Source: Paraglomus occultum (taxonomy: Eukaryota > Glomeromycota > Glomeromycetes > Paraglomerales > Paraglomeraceae). Taken from it: a stretch of DNA of 34,110 bases. The notes below the pieces were generated by a model that did no database searches, had not been told where the DNA came from, and saw only the letters and a program-made list of their open reading frames with translations. Position numbers and translations under genes: made by a program. This document shows positions 22,970 to 34,036 of this stretch, piece after piece. The stretch's first letter is position 1, and each line of letters begins with the position of its first letter. Where the stretch lies: contig CAJVPJ010000217.1 in the NCBI GenBank assembly GCA_910592205.1, positions 1-34,110 of the forward strand, written 5' to 3'.

Positions 22970-23524
22970 ATGAAATCCCTTCTCGATTTTTTAATCGCGC
23001 TGTTGGTTCCCTTCACGACCATCCTATCAATTCTCTTTATATCCGCTGCATTCCTTCTATACTGTACAATATTCTTTACAATATCCGCTATTCTATTTAT
23101 TCCCTTACAGATTGGAAAGATAATAACAAGGTTGGGTTTCGAAGAACAGCAACCACGACACCGTCACTCGAGAAACAAGAGAGCAGAACAGAGCGAACAT
23201 TCACGCTTGACTGAAAGACGTGGTAGAGAAAAATCGAGCAACAGAAGAAGTCTTTCTGAAGAACAATCAAGAGAACGGCCAAGAGAGCCGTCAAGAGAGT
23301 CGTTAAGAGAGTATTCCCAGGAGAATCTCCATCACACACAACTACAGCGTATACAACGTATACAGCAACTACAAGCTCAACTGACGCGAGATATCAACCA
23401 ACTCACCCAAGAACAAATAGATAGAGTACGAACACAACGTCAACCACCTCAACGTCAGCGAACTAGAGGACTATTAGAACAACATCTCATCCAACGGACG
23501 CAGCGAAGGTTGCAGCAACAATAA
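22970..23524 (+). CDS. 184-aa membrane-anchored protein with Arg/Gln-rich tail
   Basis: Single open frame, no intron apparent. Residues about 4-30 and 31-48 are strongly hydrophobic (LLDFLIALLVPFTTILSILF, then CTIFFTISAILFIPL), forming one long or two closely spaced membrane segments, probably a hairpin or a signal-anchor. The tail (about 54-184) is wholly hydrophilic: first Arg/His/Ser/Glu-rich (RRGREKSSNRRSLSEEQSRE, with a repeated RExSRES pattern), then Gln/Arg/Leu-rich with heptad-like spacing (LQRIQRIQQLQAQLTRDINQ) that may form a coiled coil. Positive charge after the membrane segments suggests a cytosolic tail. A second ATG four bases upstream opens an 82-codon frame that lacks this pattern. 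No family recognised. The next gene starts 124 bp downstream on the same strand, so the two may share regulatory DNA. Confidence 0.65.
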   Translation: MKSLLDFLIALLVPFTTILSILFISAAFLLYCTIFFTISAILFIPLQIGKIITRLGFEEQQPRHRHSRNKRAEQSEHSRLTERRGREKSSNRRSLSEEQSRERPREPSRESLREYSQENLHHTQLQRIQRIQQLQAQLTRDINQLTQEQIDRVRTQRQPPQRQRTRGLLEQHLIQRTQRRLQQQ

Positions 23525-23648
23525 TCCTTACTAAAAAAAAATACACCGTGTAATATATTTGACAAGACACTCATATTTACATACTTTGAGACTTACAACA
23601 TCATATCAACAAATCGCAATCACATTCAGCATCACTCACTCACACACA

Positions 23649-26272
23649 ATGGCGGCCCCCGAAGAATTAGTCCCTTTTTCACGAATTCGACTTGCACAAG
23701 CACTAAAGGAAGATCCAAAAGATCCACAGTTGGTCCATCAATCCGCATTATTTATACAACTTCGTAACAGACAACCCCAAGCATTAGAACAATCACAACA
23801 TAACATACCGCGTCCCCACACTCTAATTATACCTCCATCGCTTGGAAACGGCGAGTATCCCGTTCTCAACAACAACAACAACAACAATAATAATAACAAC
23901 AATAACAATGACAACATCATCAAAAACAAAATGACCGAAACTAATCTGATAGCTGCGAATAGTGGCGCTCAGTCAAAACCGCATGATCAATTCCGAAAAA
24001 GCAGAATATATTCATCTCCATCTCTGCCCTCTCTCCCCGTCTCCCGGCATACACCAAATCATTCACCAAACGGAAGCGTATCTTCAATCTCTTCATCTCC
24101 AATCCCCCCCGCTCCGCCTATATCTCAACCACAAACCAAACAACAGAACGCGTTAATAGGTACGGTATCTATCCAGACGCAAAGGCCGACAACGCTGATG
24201 GATGTCAGGAAAAGTATTCTGGATAGCAGGCAAATAATGACGACATTCTCTCCTGCGAGTAGTCATCGAACATCGAGGCTTTTACATCAGAAAAGTTATT
24301 CAGGTAAAGAAAAAGAAACATTTACGTAAAATTTTCATTTTTTTAATTCTAATGACGCAATTTTTGACATAGACAAGTCAATTCACCACCGAGTAAGAAT
24401 TATTTTATACTAAACTCTCTCTACTTCTCGATCCAATAGACGTAAAGAGTCAACAACCTCTTTCAAGATCTCCTCTCTCTAATTCCAACTCGTCCTCAAC
24501 TTCCCTCCCATCACTTGCAAACACATCAAACCAATCATCTTCCCGACCTAATTCGATCTTTAACCAAAGTCGCCCAAACGCGAGTCCAAACTTACCGCGC
24601 CCAGCATCATCACATAGTAACATGTCGAGGCCATTGTCGACATACAGTGCAGGCAAAGGGAATTCGAGACCACCGAGTATTTGGGGATATGTGCCACCGG
24701 TGGATTCGAGTGAAGAATCATCGGAAGAATCGTCAGAAGATGAAGAAGAGAGCGGAGATGAGCAGGAGAATGTTGACGATGCCAAGAAGACGGAGAAAAC
24801 CACTTCTAGGCCATCCGGTCTTCCATTGCTACCACCATTGTCACAACTTAGAGCCTCCAAAACTCCCTCGCCAACCTCTTCACCAACCCGCACTTCACCA
24901 ACCCGCACTTCACCAACCCGCACTTCTCCCACCAGATCATCAACAAAATCACCCGAAAGCGGTGATGATGATGTAAAAGTATCCACTCCGACGTCAATGT
25001 CGATTTTGGAAAAGGTGGAAGAAGAAAAAAGCGATGAAGAAAGCTCTGAAAGTGAAGAAGGAAGTGATGATGGAAGTTCTGAAGGGAGCTCTGAAGAAAG
25101 CGAGGAGGAAAGCGAAGATAGTGGGAATGAAAGTTCAGACAGTGATACCCCATTGGCATTAAGGATGGGCGATGCTCCTCCGAGGATTTCTGTTCTGTCG
25201 TCATCAGGGAAAAAGTCTCCCCGAGTTGAGGCGTGGGTTAGTGATGGTAAGTTTTGCAAATTTATAATCAGAGTATCTAGTATTTTCTCCGTTCTCACCA
25301 ATTTGTGTTGTTGCGCTTTACAGTTTCCCGACAGTCTCTTGTAATAGACTCGCGTACGTTCAATCCGAGAAAACAGAGACAGTCACATGTTATAGGCGAC
25401 GCAAGACCGAGGAAGTCATCACTTACACCTGATTCGGCATTCGACCCGAGGATGCGTAGACCGAGGTCAGCTTATGCTATGGATGAAAGTGATTTCCGTA
25501 AGTCGTCGTGATTTTTCTGAAAAAAATGCAATTAAAAGAATCGCAGTGTTCAGGATGTTCAAATTACTGACTTGACCCTCTCGCTTTAACCAATGTAGTC
25601 CCACCACAACCGCAATATCGAAAACGCAGCAACAGTGAATTCACACCGGGCAATAGTTCACAGTATCGTCCTTTCTCTATGTATTCTGCAGCAAGAGCTT
25701 CACCACCTCCGTTGCTTTCGACACCAGTTCAACTCCCCAAGGCAGATACCGATGATTGGGCACAGGACACTATTCTTGCATTGACCTCGAAAGTTCCATC
25801 ATCTGCTTCTCCTGTACCACCACCATCACAGAAACACAAAGTCGTTCGTTCGAGCATATCAATGACAAACATTCGTGCAGGCACACCCCCGTTATCACTT
25901 CCAACACCGCCAAGATCTCCGGGTGAATTTTATATTCATCATTCGCGGAAACAGAGCGGAAGCAATTCTTCTTTGAATAAGCTTGTTTTAAATGGAGAAA
26001 GCCGAAGAGAAAGAGGTGATAGAGATAGGATGGAGAGGAGGGAACGGGAGAGAAGTTATTCAGCTTCATCACAGCAACAGGGAAGAAGGCGAGATCATGC
26101 CGGCTTAGGATATGGTCCGGCCGGAATGTCACCAACGCCTGTTAACCGAATAAGCATGTATGGTGGGGCTGCACACAGGAGGGTGGCGAGTGATCATGTT
26201 TCTAAGGGTGATAATATGATGCACTATTCTCAACATACACAGTACAGGCATAGGAAAGATTTACAAACGTAG
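23649..26272 (+). CDS. Four-exon gene, 769-aa Ser/Pro/acidic low-complexity protein
   Basis: Proposed exons are 23649-24303, 24440-25246, 25324-25497 and 25599-26272. The ATG sits in CACACACAATGG, a favourable fungal start context. All three introns (136, 77, 101 nt) are phase 1, with donors GTAAAG, GTAAGT, GTAAGT and YAG acceptors. Residues 1-50 are the only ordinary-looking part (PFSRIRLAQALKEDPKDPQL.., possibly helical). Then come 14 Asn (74-87), long Ser/Pro-rich stretches, four SPTRT-type repeats (24880-24936), a Ser/Glu/Asp-rich region with two blocks (EESSEESSEDEEESGDEQE and a longer one after residue 400) typical of casein kinase 2 targets, and an Arg-rich C-terminal part (RRERGDRDRMERRERERSY). 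Many SP/TP and RxxS sites suggest heavy phosphorylation. No membrane segment or enzyme motif is visible. Probably an intrinsically disordered regulator or scaffold; family unknown. Confidence 0.8.
23868..23909 (+). repeat. AAC/AAT repeat encoding 14 Asn
   Basis: In-frame triplet run in exon 1 of the 769-aa gene, mixing AAC and AAT codons. The mixing suggests it is older than a fresh pure-codon expansion. Confidence 0.95.
24880..24936 (+). repeat. 15-bp coding repeat (SPTRT x4)
   Basis: Three identical in-frame copies of TCACCAACCCGCACT and a fourth, diverged one (different Ser, Pro and Arg codons). They encode SPTRT repeats with a proline-directed kinase pattern (S-P-x-R). Confidence 0.95.
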
Positions 26273-27314
26273 ATTAGAGTAATTGATGATCTTTGTGTGT
26301 GGATGGATCTTTAATGGTTTCAGGCAAACATGCAAAAAGCAAGTGTGATGAACATTTTGTCATATTGCGAACAATTTTACTTTCTTTTTTATTTGTGTTA
26401 TCTGGATGATAATATAATGTTATTTATTGCTGTGTGGACATTTGGATGATTCTGGGAATTTTTCTTTTTGATAAATAATAATAGTATGGGAACAAAGAGA
26501 TATATAGATTGTCCAAGTGACACGATATTGATCGAGTTTCTGCTACTAATGCTAATGATTATCATTGATCTAATCTGTAATATGTGTAACTCAACAAAAA
26601 AAAATTACAAAATCGTGTAACTAATAAAGGTCACGCGAATCACCGAAAACACTTGCAACATGCAAAAAACTGCATCTTAAAGTTTTGCTTGCCCCAAATT
26701 AAAATCGAATTTCTTGTATTATAACTTTTGCCTTTTTAATCACACCATGAGTCCGTATACTAATACGGATACATTACGCATGAATGAGAGACAAAAATGG
26801 CAACGGAGAATTACGACAGCGTCTTGCTCGTTTCAAGTTATCTTAATCAAAATACACCCAATTTTGTCTAGCCGCAAAGACATGCGGACGCTGGTTACCT
26901 TTTTCGTTAGACCGTGTCCGTAGGTTATACATCGTTAATGTGATTTTGGCCGGTCATACCTTATTTGTCCAAGCGCACATTACAGTTCCAAATCTTGTCA
27001 CGAACTTTTTTAATTTCCGGAACTGATTGCCGGACTTAAACTCTTAGTAAGGATTCCACGAGCTTTCAGAGAGAAAACGTGTTTGACAATTTTTTTTTTT
27101 TTCTTTTACAGATCACCAGAAACATTTTCCAAAAAAAAGGTTCATTGTTGGTTTCAAAGATTAAAGACGTGTTGTTTCAGATTTTCTTACTCTTTCGAAT
27201 AAAACTTTTTGCGTTTCAACAAACAAGTAACCAATTCTCTCTTTTTTTTTTTTTTGCGCAAAAAGGCAGACTATAACATAATAAAGATACTAAATCGTAA
27301 TTAAACCAAACAAC
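26273..27314. other. Intergenic region between the 769-aa gene and the lipase gene
   Basis: The 3' flank of the upstream gene is AT-rich with AATAAT/AATAAA-like polyadenylation motifs (about 26471-26480 and 26621). A perfect 7-bp-stem hairpin with a 4-base loop lies at 26752-26769. The stretch at 27090-27260 is T-rich with long T runs and is probably promoter/leader DNA for the lipase gene. Open frames here are short and show no motifs. Confidence 0.55.
26752..26769. repeat. Perfect inverted repeat TCCGTAT-ACTA-ATACGGA
   Basis: A 7-bp stem with a 4-base loop, about 550 bp before the lipase start. A shorter version (CGTAT-ACTA-ATACG) occurs at 15857-15870. It could be a site for a dimeric regulator, or chance. 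Confidence 0.5.
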
Positions 27315-28806
27315 ATGAAACATGCAAAGACTGTAGAAGAATGGATTGTCACAAGAGACGGTTGTAGCATGTATACAAAATCATGGAAGGTATGAAATTA
27401 AAATGCCAAGACAATTGACAAGTCTGCTAAAAAACTATATCCATATCAAACACACGAACACACGAACACACGAACACACGAACACACTACACTAACACAT
27501 TAACATACATATACATACAATACAATACAATACAATACAATACAATACAATACACACACATACACAATGTTTCCCATTTGGTTCTTTTTCCAAAGACGGC
27601 AACCCAACCACCGCTGGCAACCATGGTCTTTCTTCATGGCTTTGGCGAACATGTTAACCGATACAATCACATGTTTCCAAGATTCGCCCAAGCCAACATT
27701 GAAGTTTACGCATACGATCAAAGAGGGTTTGGAAAGACCGGGTTAAAAAATGGGAATTTAGGTATTACGGGAGGATGGAAGGTTATCAAGGAAGATATTA
27801 CGGATGCCTTGAAGATTGCGAAACAACCTGGTGTGCCATTGATTTTGTTTGGGCATTCGATGGTGAGTAAAAATGAAAAACATTTAATACAAAAAAGAAG
27901 AGGGGGTGAGTTGTGTGTGAGAAGAATTCAAATATATCAACATACGTGCATCGACTAAACCCACACCTGCACCGACCACTTTAAACCGTTCCAAGGGTGG
28001 CAGTCTCGCACTTCGTTACGCAGCCGAAGGTCCCGAGTCTAAAAACATCTCGGCTCTTCTCATCACTTCTCCATTGATTCGATCAGCCAGAATCAACGAT
28101 TCAACAGTAACTCTAGGAACTGGGTTATCGAAAGTATTGCCAAATTTACAGTTTAATACCAAGATAGACATTAAATATGTGTCGCGTGATCCGAAGGAAT
28201 GTCTCAAGTATGCGAACGATCCGTACAATCATCCTTACTGGAGCTTGAAAGGAGGTATATATAAAAAATAGCGCTCGTTCCTCTTTACTTTTTTTTTTTT
28301 TGTACTCTTACATGAAACTAACTTGCATTTATCGTATATCAGCTAGCGATGTTCTTCGTGGAGCAAAGTTGGTCATGAAATCAGGATACGAGAGAATCAC
28401 TCATCCTATCTACTTGGCGCATGGCACTGGTGATCAGGTGACAGCCTTTGGTTCAACCAAAGAGTTGTACGAAAAACTACCTTCCAAAGACAAGACTTTT
28501 AGAGTATGGACGGGACTATTTCATGAGAGTAAGTAGTGTTGTATTGTTATCGCCGTGTGTTTTGTATAAACAAGGATGCTCACGTTATATCCTCTGATGC
28601 GCGTGGTGTTTTTTTTGCGTGTTTCTTTTTTCTTTTCAGTGCATAACGAACTTGAGAAAAATCAAGTGATCCAAGAGTACATTGACTGGACAGTATCACG
28701 CGCCAAACAACTTAGACGATATCCATTTGACGCCGATGATACTACTACAAGTTATACACCATTGCAACCGTTGCGCGACTTTGGCCCTTCTACCTTGTTT
28801 GGATAA
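27315..28806 (+). CDS. YJU3: Monoacylglycerol lipase (Yju3/MGLL family alpha/beta hydrolase)
   Basis: Hydrolyses monoacylglycerol to glycerol and fatty acid, the last step of triacylglycerol breakdown; yeast Yju3 acts at lipid droplets and membranes (family knowledge). Exons are 27315-27389, 27596-27862, 27996-28254, 28343-28528 and 28640-28806, giving 317 aa, close to the family's usual 300-315. The frame joins cleanly at every junction. Visible motifs: oxyanion-hole HG in VFLHGFGEH (residues 39-40), YAYDQRGFG, nucleophile elbow GHSMGG with Ser113, catalytic Asp231 in HGTGDQVT and His261 in GLFHEMHNE; the 30-residue Asp-His spacing matches human MGLL. No signal peptide or membrane span. The second intron splits the nucleophile elbow between Met and Gly. 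The first intron carries two short tandem repeats. All catalytic residues are present, so it is predicted active. Confidence 0.96.
27451..27488. repeat. 8-bp tandem repeat (CACGAACA) in lipase intron 1
   Basis: About four and a half copies of an 8-bp unit inside the first intron of the lipase gene. Confidence 0.95.
27516..27550. repeat. (TACAA)7 microsatellite in lipase intron 1
   Basis: Seven perfect 5-bp units, ending 45 bp before the intron's acceptor and so close to its branch region. Likely variable between strains. Confidence 0.95.
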
Positions 28807-31800
28807 GAGTTTTTTCACACTACGAATAGAATCAACTTTCAATTCCCCCAAGTATTGTATATAACAGGTGGGGGGACTGTTTGGCATTTATTTTAATTTT
28901 GTTTATCTCTCTTAATGCACAGTTTATTTTTCATCTTGCAAGTTTGCAAATAATTTAATAATATCACAAAGAGTATCTTTTAATTCTAGTCAAGCACTTT
29001 GACATGCGGGTAATTCGAGTGCAGTGAGTAAAAAACATAACTATCTTACCGTCCTTGTTATTCGCCATGACTGAAAGCTTTTAATTAAATTTTGCAGAAT
29101 AAGGAGAACAAAAAGAATAAATTGATATTTAATGTTAATTATTCACGAGATATAATTTGTCTTACGATGCAGGGGCAAAAGTTTCAATTGAAGCCGGCTC
29201 AAAAAATCTAATTGTAAATAATAAAATTCAAGCGACTGTTTCAAATATCATTTAAAGAATGACACATCAAAGCATTCGAATAGCTAAAAAGATACTCCTG
29301 TAGTTTCTAATGCAAGTAGACATTTTTTTGTAATAAAGTTTACACGCTTGGAGAATACGCACAAAGAACAAGTGCGACAAAACAACAGTTGTTTCAATAT
29401 TAGTTCTTTGTTTAGAGCTTGTTGATATTAATATGTTCAATGGTCATGACGTAGACAAACATGTCAATTTAAGGTTATCAAGAGTTTCAAGTGGCTGTGG
29501 CTTTCTTTCTTCGATTGTGATACAGTCATACCTTATTCTTAACAATAGGATACCTGCTAGATATTATATTATGTGCGTCTATTTTTAGCGGCCAACAATC
29601 CCTGACAACGATAGGGATCGCGAAGAAAATTGTACGAAAAAAATATGTGCATTCATGTCATAACGACAATGGATGGTTGTTTAATAATTTCTTTATTTGT
29701 TTATTAGAATGGGTTAAAATGCTAAAGCTATTAATATACATTGGTTTATTTTTATATTTACATGTTCGCTTATATGCACGATACCGTGCATAGTTGATCT
29801 TTGATATAATTTGCACGTGTTAATAAAATCGCTACAAGCGAAATTGATTGTCACAAAAAAAAAAGAGATAATTACCAGTTGTCCACTTGCATATCGCAAA
29901 CTGGCCCCCTCCCTCCATGTTATTGAAGAGAGAAAGAACAGAAAGAGGATATTTTTCTGTTCCCGTTAGGCAAAACTGCTTCTTTCATGCTTTCACCGGG
30001 TTTCAAATCGGCAAGTGCCAAAGACGAGGTCGTTTTGACTTTGAAATGTCGGAACTTCTTTAATCCGATTTTGGTACAAGTCAATTTGTTTATAAAATAT
30101 GTTATTGCGCAAGTCATTTCGAAAATATTGTGAATAGATAATCGAAGAACAGAGATGCATATTTATATAATGTAAACATCAATTTCAGGGGCGTAAATGA
30201 TATTGTACAAACAGTAACACAGCTTGTGATTACGGATACTTGCATAATTAGTATACGAATCTACAGAAAATGGCACAATGATGACAAAGCGAATGTAAGC
30301 CACAGGTTGTTAACCATAAAAATAACACAGCCCCCTGTAGTGAACCTTTTCTAATAATCGGGAACACTTTTAACTACAGAAGTAAACTTTTGAGAAAGCA
30401 AACATCAAAGTTTCGGCCGGTGCATCTAAACAGAATGTTACACTCTGCACAAAAGATCGAATGGGAACACATAATCTCCGGCTTGGCGGTCACCCATGAT
30501 TTTAACAGTTTCTTTTTTCAGTCCCACTTGAGTCTTACCAATTTAGGATTTTATTCTCTTTCGTCTTTGCATAATTGGTTTGGCTTAAAGCAGTTTATTC
30601 CGCTTCTTATCCATTTATGGAATGTTCGATATAATTTGTCAGGCATTGACTAATTGTGCTTCCAAACAGATCCAGAAACCCCACGAAAACCACTGGTTCG
30701 CTAATGCAATTAATATAACGTAGACAACATAGATAGCATAACTCGGCGTACTTTATCGATCACATTTAACCGTTTATTTCTTTTCGATTGTTCTGGATCA
30801 ACATCAATTGTTTTAAGGCTATTACGTACTTCCGAGTGGATATTACAAATAGTTATTGTTTACACATGTTACTATAAGCAAAGCTTGTTGTACTATACTA
30901 CCAAGAAGTGTGTTTAACTTAATCATATAGCTTGTATCAACAAAAACGCACAAGATTGTATTTGACTTATTAAGCCGGTTCGGTGTGCCGGCCGGCCTAC
31001 TTCCGTCTTGCAACTATTGGCCAATACGAGTCACGTAGTTTACTATCATGTGAGAGAAATCGTTATCTAACTACTAACTCCTTTGGTTTAGTAATGCGCC
31101 TTACTATCTCACTTTGAGGTTGGTTGCAAGAGTTTCTTAAGTATTCCCAATTATAACTTTTTTCTTGTGGAAAATTTATTGTAAGTTGTTCGATACGGTT
31201 GATTTACATTAAACATCCCCACCGTCTATTCTCGGAAAGTACTTGGATGCCGTTTAAGAATTGTTTTTTATTGTGTTAATGCTTTGACGCAATTAATTAT
31301 TTTGCTATCAATAACTGTTTTATTTTCCTTTGGTCCTTGAGAACCAATCTCGGTTGTTTCGTAAATCTGATATTTGATGTTTAAGGTCACGACTCTATTT
31401 CTTAATTTAAGACTTATGATTGAAGTTACTAAATACATGCCATTTTTTTTAATGGGAATTGAAAATAAACCTTATTGAGTTTACATTTTTGTGGAGCCAC
31501 TATCGAAGTTTGCAATTATTTAGTTTCTTGACTTGTTTTTACAGACGAGATTTTAACTTTTTACCATTGTTGCTGGACATATTTTTCCTGCCAAATTAGC
31601 GTAGTTTTCTAGCTTTCGCGTAAGTGTGCGAATTTTTTTTTTTTCATTCGTGCAACGGGCAAAGTTTTGAATTCAAAACTTCATATCGTTTATTTCAGAA
31701 TTTTACTAAATAAATTTAATAAAATCTATCTTGTTTGAGTCTCCACATTTTCATTATGTTTGTATTTTTTTAAAATTTAAAAGACAATACGATTTGCCAT

Positions 31801-33856
31801 TTTATTTGGTCTGCTAAAATTACGTATATGCTCGAGTTAAATCCAAAACTTTAATGGCTTTTACAAGCAAGTTAATAAATTATATATATTTGAAAACTTT
31901 GGTTCTCGGTTTTATTATAAATATACTATCACCTCTCTTTAGAGCTTGTTGTTGTGATGTATGGAATCAAACCTACGTTTTTTATGCCTTTTTTTAAAAC
32001 AATGGAAAGCAAATGCAAAAATTAACACATTGCTCAAACTTTATTAAACTGTTAAAACTACTTACAGTCTGTGAGCAAAAGAAGATGGGGTCGAGAATTA
32101 GAAACGTCTTAACGCAAAGTAGCAACAAATTATATTCAAAACGTGTTGAATTGACTGATAGATGCCTCAAAGACTTGAAGAACGTGTTGTTAATAATAGT
32201 TGGCCAACCAGATATTAAATTTATGTTATCATACTAAATAAATAATTGGTATAACGCAAATTTAGTCTTTTAGCCATTTTAATTAACGAATACAATTATA
32301 ATAAAATGTAGTAAAGTTTTAAAAAAAGTAAAATTTATTAGATAAACGGATATAAGAGTTTTGAAATTAGACGTTGGTTCATTAATGTTCGTCTATCTTG
32401 CGATTTAATTTCTTCGCAATTCTATATCTGTTTGCATATGCTGGAGCGGTAAAGCTTTCTCCCTTTGTCAATTCGCTCAAACTCTAATTACTCCAACAAT
32501 TACGCACAAGCCATTCGCGTGCGAGTCTATCACTTGGGACATATTTTTACTTTCAAAAATTTATTATGGCTTGATAAATGGACAGCAATTTACTTTTTTC
32601 GAAAATTAAACTTGAATGGCAGATATAATTTATGGAATACAAACTTGTTAAATGGTGTGTCAATATTATGTATTTCTTAATATTAACTGCAAACTTGTCT
32701 ATAATTTGAATTTGCCAACAAAGTTACGTTGTTATATATTAACTGTTCTTACTGAGCAAATACCCTCAACATATGATGTATATAGTAATAGTTTGCCAGA
32801 AAGTATACACATTACGTAATTAGATTGACACAACGGCAGATAACGTTAGTATAATTAAGCCTGATTAAAAATTACTAATTTTTATAAAAGCTTCATTAAC
32901 AAAGATAGCCAAATCTCAAAGTTGTTTCCCATAGTGGCATCACAACAACTACAGATCAAACGTACTGTTATTCCGTCTCTACATTAGAAATAAAGAAAAA
33001 ATCAGAATAAAATTTATAATAAAAGGCTGGGGGAAACACCTTTTATTACCTGTAATGTATGGGCGTTTAAAAAGATACAAACATGCACGTTGTGGAAAGT
33101 TGGTGTTATAATTTACCAGAAAACCATAACATATGTGGTTTAACCTAGCAAAAATGAGAAGATGTGCCATTGCTACGTTGTATACGTTATCAAAATACTG
33201 CATGACGCATCCTGTTGTCAAGAACGTTAACGCAGTTGGTTTATGATATTATCTCATCTTTAATCGAGTTAAAAACCATTATTTAAACAAAGCTGTAGAC
33301 TCAAACGTATTCGCTAAATAAGATTATAAATCTATATTAAAAACGTATAATTTAACGTGCTAAGAATTTCAAACGAATGAATTGTTTGTTTGTAACTCCT
33401 ACGTTTATAATCGGTCAATAAAGGTCACTTCGAATAAAGCTTTTCACACAAAAAACCAGATTTGCTCTTGAGTAAAAAATAAGGTACAAGTGTCCTTGTG
33501 TCAGACGCATATTAATACATAGATTGTTTTTCTGATTTGTCTACTTTTTCACAATAATCCCAAATAGTCATTGTCTAGAAAATATAATCTTAAATTTTTG
33601 CGTATTTTTGCTCCGCATTTTCGATTATGTTAATGATATGGCACGCATTGTTCTGAAAAATATAATATTTTGTTTTGTAATCTTACTATGTCAAAAATAC
33701 TTTAACCCAAAACTAACACCTTTTACAGTATTAGTGTAAAGCAATCTTGAATACAAATATCCAGAATTATTCAACGAAATTGTTAATAATTGACCGAACA
33801 ACTTTATTCATAACAAGTTGTTCTTCAATGCATCAGTATCGACTCTAAATTTATTC
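28807..33856. other. Gene-poor AT-rich region downstream of the lipase
   Basis: No gene that I can support. Open frames are short (at most 87 codons) and low in information. The most protein-like is a minus-strand stretch at about 29950-30090 (KVKTTSSLALADLKPGESMK..), possibly a relic exon. No RNA gene or terminal repeat was found by eye. T- and A-rich runs dominate. Confidence 0.55.
29920..30117 (-). pseudogene. Possible relic coding segment
   Basis: A 65-codon minus-strand frame whose middle (FRHFKVKTTSSLALADLKPG, then ESMKEAVLPNGNRK) has the mixed composition of real protein, unlike most frames in this region. The local DNA is also less AT-rich. No splice partners or family were recognised, so it may be a decayed exon or chance. 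Confidence 0.15.
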
Positions 33857-33945
33857 TTGTTGTGTTCGAGTTTAGGACCTGTCTCGGTTCCGAATCTAGT
33901 CACTTGGTCCAGAATTGAGGAGATCCTCAGCTGAGGCAAGTCTAT
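33857..33945 (+). repeat. Dispersed repeat, copy 2
   Basis: Aligns with 16015-16105 in the same orientation: GTTGTGT, GAGTT.AGGACCTGTCTC.GTTC, AGTCACT.GGTCCAGAA, CTGAGG. Similarity fades on the right, so this is probably a family boundary or a shared terminal segment of a transposon family. It lies near a second possible transposon end at 34038. Confidence 0.75.
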
Positions 33946-34036
33946 CAAATCAAACATTTTGCAAAAATTATTTATTCAGTTTCTCAATGTGTTTCTTTTT
34001 CATTCAATGTGTGTAGTTAAAGTTACGTATCGCATA

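Noticed and set aside
22966-23214. Alternative 82-codon frame starting four bases before the 184-aa gene
   Set aside because: It loses the continuous membrane segments and ends early; the 184-aa frame has far more structured composition.
24450-25301. 283-codon minus-strand open frame rich in Ser/Leu/Asp
   Set aside because: It is the antisense shadow of the acidic Ser/Glu exon of the 769-aa gene; its low complexity mirrors the codons on the + strand.
30120-30355. About 66-codon + strand frame without a start codon (GVNDIVQTVTQLVITD..)
   Set aside because: No ATG, no convincing splice context on the right, and no family resemblance.
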